Under the pieces are notes generated by a model that was not told the DNA's origin, made no database searches, and was given only the letters and a program-made list of their open reading frames with translations. Both the position numbers and the translations under genes were made by a program. DNA of 30,803 nt. Source: JAFGLP01 sp050014895. Lineage in GTDB: Bacteria; Chloroflexota; Dehalococcoidia; GIF9; UBA5629. The stretch's first letter is position 1; the number at the start of each line of letters is the position of its first letter. Location: assembly GCA_050014895.1 (NCBI GenBank), contig JBEKCL010000013.1, positions 1 to 30,803 of the forward strand, given 5' to 3'. This document shows, piece by piece, positions 29,742-30,803 of the stretch.

Positions 29742-30661
29742 CTGCTAACCCTGATTTAAGCGTTCAAATTGCGCCCGGGTTGAAGCTGATAAATCCGGTT
29801 ATCGCCGCTTCAGGGACCTACGGGTATGGGGATGATCTGGGAGAAATGGCGGATGTTCAAAGGCTGGGAGCAGTGATTTGCAAGGGGACAACCCTGCACC
29901 CCAGGGATGGTAATCCGCAGCCCAGGATAATTGAAGTGACGGCCGGCATACTAAATTCGGTAGGCCTTCAGAATATGGGGGTAGATGCTTTAATTCGCGA
30001 TAAGGCCCCGGAATGGGCAAAATGGCGTGTGCCGGTGATAGTGAATATTGCCGGGGATTCGGTAGATGAGTATGCCGCCGTAGCGTCAAAGCTCGAAAGT
30101 GTTGCAGGAATAGGCGGCATCGAGGTCAATATTAGTTGCCCTAACGTAAAACAGGGCGGCATGCAGTTCGGCACATCTCCTGCCATGGCGGCTGAAGTGA
30201 CTCGCGCCGTGAAGTCAGCCACCACGCTGCCGGTTATCGTGAAGCTGAGTCCTAATGTCACAGATATTTCCGCAATAGCTCAGGCTGTGGAGAAGGCGGG
30301 CGCCGATTCGATATCCCTGATAAATACTATATCAGGTATGGCTATTGACATAAGAAAACGTGGACCGAAGCTGGGTAATATTACAGGGGGTTTGTCCGGT
30401 CCTGCTATAAAACCCGTGGCTTTGCGAATGGTTTACCAGGTTTGCGGCTGTGTAAAAATTCCTGTCATCGGTTGTGGAGGCATAATGAGCGCGGAGGATG
30501 CGCTGGAGTTTATCATGGCTGGGGCAACCGCAGTAGAGGTGGGAACGGCCAACCTGATTGACCCGAACGCCGCATTAAATATAATAGATGGCCTCGCTAA
30601 GTTTCTCTCAGCCGAAAACATCCTGCAAATTTCTGACCTGCGCGGCGTTGCCAGGAAATAG
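29738..30661 (+). CDS. pyrD: Dihydroorotate dehydrogenase, class 1B catalytic subunit
   Basis: This 307-residue protein has the FMN-barrel signature of PyrD. INPVIAASGTYGYG is near the N-terminus, then NSVGLQNMGVD. NISCPNVKQGG contains the catalytic base C134, which marks class 1, and SLINTISGMAIDI and GCGGIMSAEDALEFIMAGA are later. Cys as the base and the length fit the 1B type, which oxidises dihydroorotate to orotate and normally works with the FAD/FeS subunit PyrK and NAD+. No pyrK is in the window. The start overlaps the previous gene by 4 bp. Confidence 0.93.
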   Translation: MTANPDLSVQIAPGLKLINPVIAASGTYGYGDDLGEMADVQRLGAVICKGTTLHPRDGNPQPRIIEVTAGILNSVGLQNMGVDALIRDKAPEWAKWRVPVIVNIAGDSVDEYAAVASKLESVAGIGGIEVNISCPNVKQGGMQFGTSPAMAAEVTRAVKSATTLPVIVKLSPNVTDISAIAQAVEKAGADSISLINTISGMAIDIRKRGPKLGNITGGLSGPAIKPVALRMVYQVCGCVKIPVIGCGGIMSAEDALEFIMAGATAVEVGTANLIDPNAALNIIDGLAKFLSAENILQISDLRGVARK

Positions 30662-30669
30662 TGACGTCT

Positions 30670-30796
30670 TGTCATCACGAGGGTGCTGAACCTAATCTGT
30701 CATCACGAGGAGCGTAGCGACGTGGTGATCTGCTGCACAATTACAAATCAACCATTAGATTGCCACGTCCCGATTGCATCGGGAATCGCAATGACA
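30670..30796. repeat. Dispersed palindromic repeat (REP/MITE-like), with a partial second copy
   Basis: TGTCATCACGAGGAGCG starts at 30698, and the same unit ends inverted with CGATTGC...TCGCAATGACA at 30796, giving an imperfect inverted repeat of about 99 bp. Its arms share TGTCAT, CGA, CGTGG and ATCT. CCCGAT-TGC-ATCGGG (30769-30783) is an internal hairpin. A shortened copy, TGTCATCACGAGG, lies at 30670-30682. Units of the form 'GTCATcGCGAgGAGCG..GCGACGTGGCAATCT' are known as highly repeated intergenic elements in several bacterial genomes. It lies just after pyrD and may act as its terminator. Confidence 0.7.
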
Positions 30797-30803
30797 TTTC
30801 TAT

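Noticed and set aside
1..30803. CRISPR array
   Set aside because: No set of regularly spaced identical repeats was found on either strand; the direct repeats seen are the att pair, the VWA pair and the terminal palindromic element.

Overview
The window looks like a chromosomal segment from an anaerobic or facultatively anaerobic bacterium. It carries an FeS-rich HdrABC-type electron-transfer operon next to a hydrogenase maturation protease, plus many CoA-thioester enzymes (thiolases, crotonase, acyl-CoA ligase, dienoyl-CoA-reductase-type flavoenzyme, SDR). Lipobox lipoproteins, AGGAGG Shine-Dalgarno sites and the enzyme mix suggest a Chloroflexota/Dehalococcoidia-like sediment organism. That placement is inference only; no rRNA or marker gene in the window settles it.

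Layout. (1) 1-3555, minus strand: hdrA-hdrC-hdrB followed, with an ATGA overlap, by the start of a hydrogenase maturation protease cut by the window edge; an extended -10 promoter lies at 3642-3670. (2) 3820-13001: a MarR regulator transcribed away from a catabolic cluster (SCP2-like lipid carrier, iron alcohol dehydrogenase, FeS flavoprotein reductase, acyl-CoA ligase, solute-binding lipoprotein, FAD amine-oxidase/phytoene-desaturase-like oxidoreductase). The marR/SCP2 gap holds mirrored promoters around an inverted repeat, a plausible MarR operator. (3) 13296-18488: surE, two tandem paralogous thiolases, a histidine-phosphatase-fold protein lacking its catalytic His, argC and tRNA-Glu(UUC).

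(4) 18459-25190: an AT-rich island inserted at the 3' end of tRNA-Glu. A degenerate copy of the last 32 bases of the tRNA locus sits 6,700 bp downstream, as expected for att sites, but no integrase is visible. The island holds a two-gene unit (OLD/AAA_15-type ATPase plus a small protein with a possible PD-(D/E)XK-like core), a VWA protein and a truncated VWA copy, an OB-like lipoprotein, a NYN-domain putative RNase, a small-RNA candidate with a perfect consensus promoter and an intrinsic terminator, a KGG-type small basic protein, and a RelE-like toxin-antitoxin pair with its own operator.

(5) 25223-30803: host-like DNA resumes with a BACON-like lipoprotein, an SDR, a crotonase, a convergent GNAT/coiled-coil-protein operon, an MTH1187-family protein overlapping pyrD, and a dispersed palindromic repeat at the right end.

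The strongest candidates for something undescribed are the ATPase/nuclease-like pair and the face-to-face promoter pair driving an sRNA and a NYN RNase, both inside the tRNA-bounded island.
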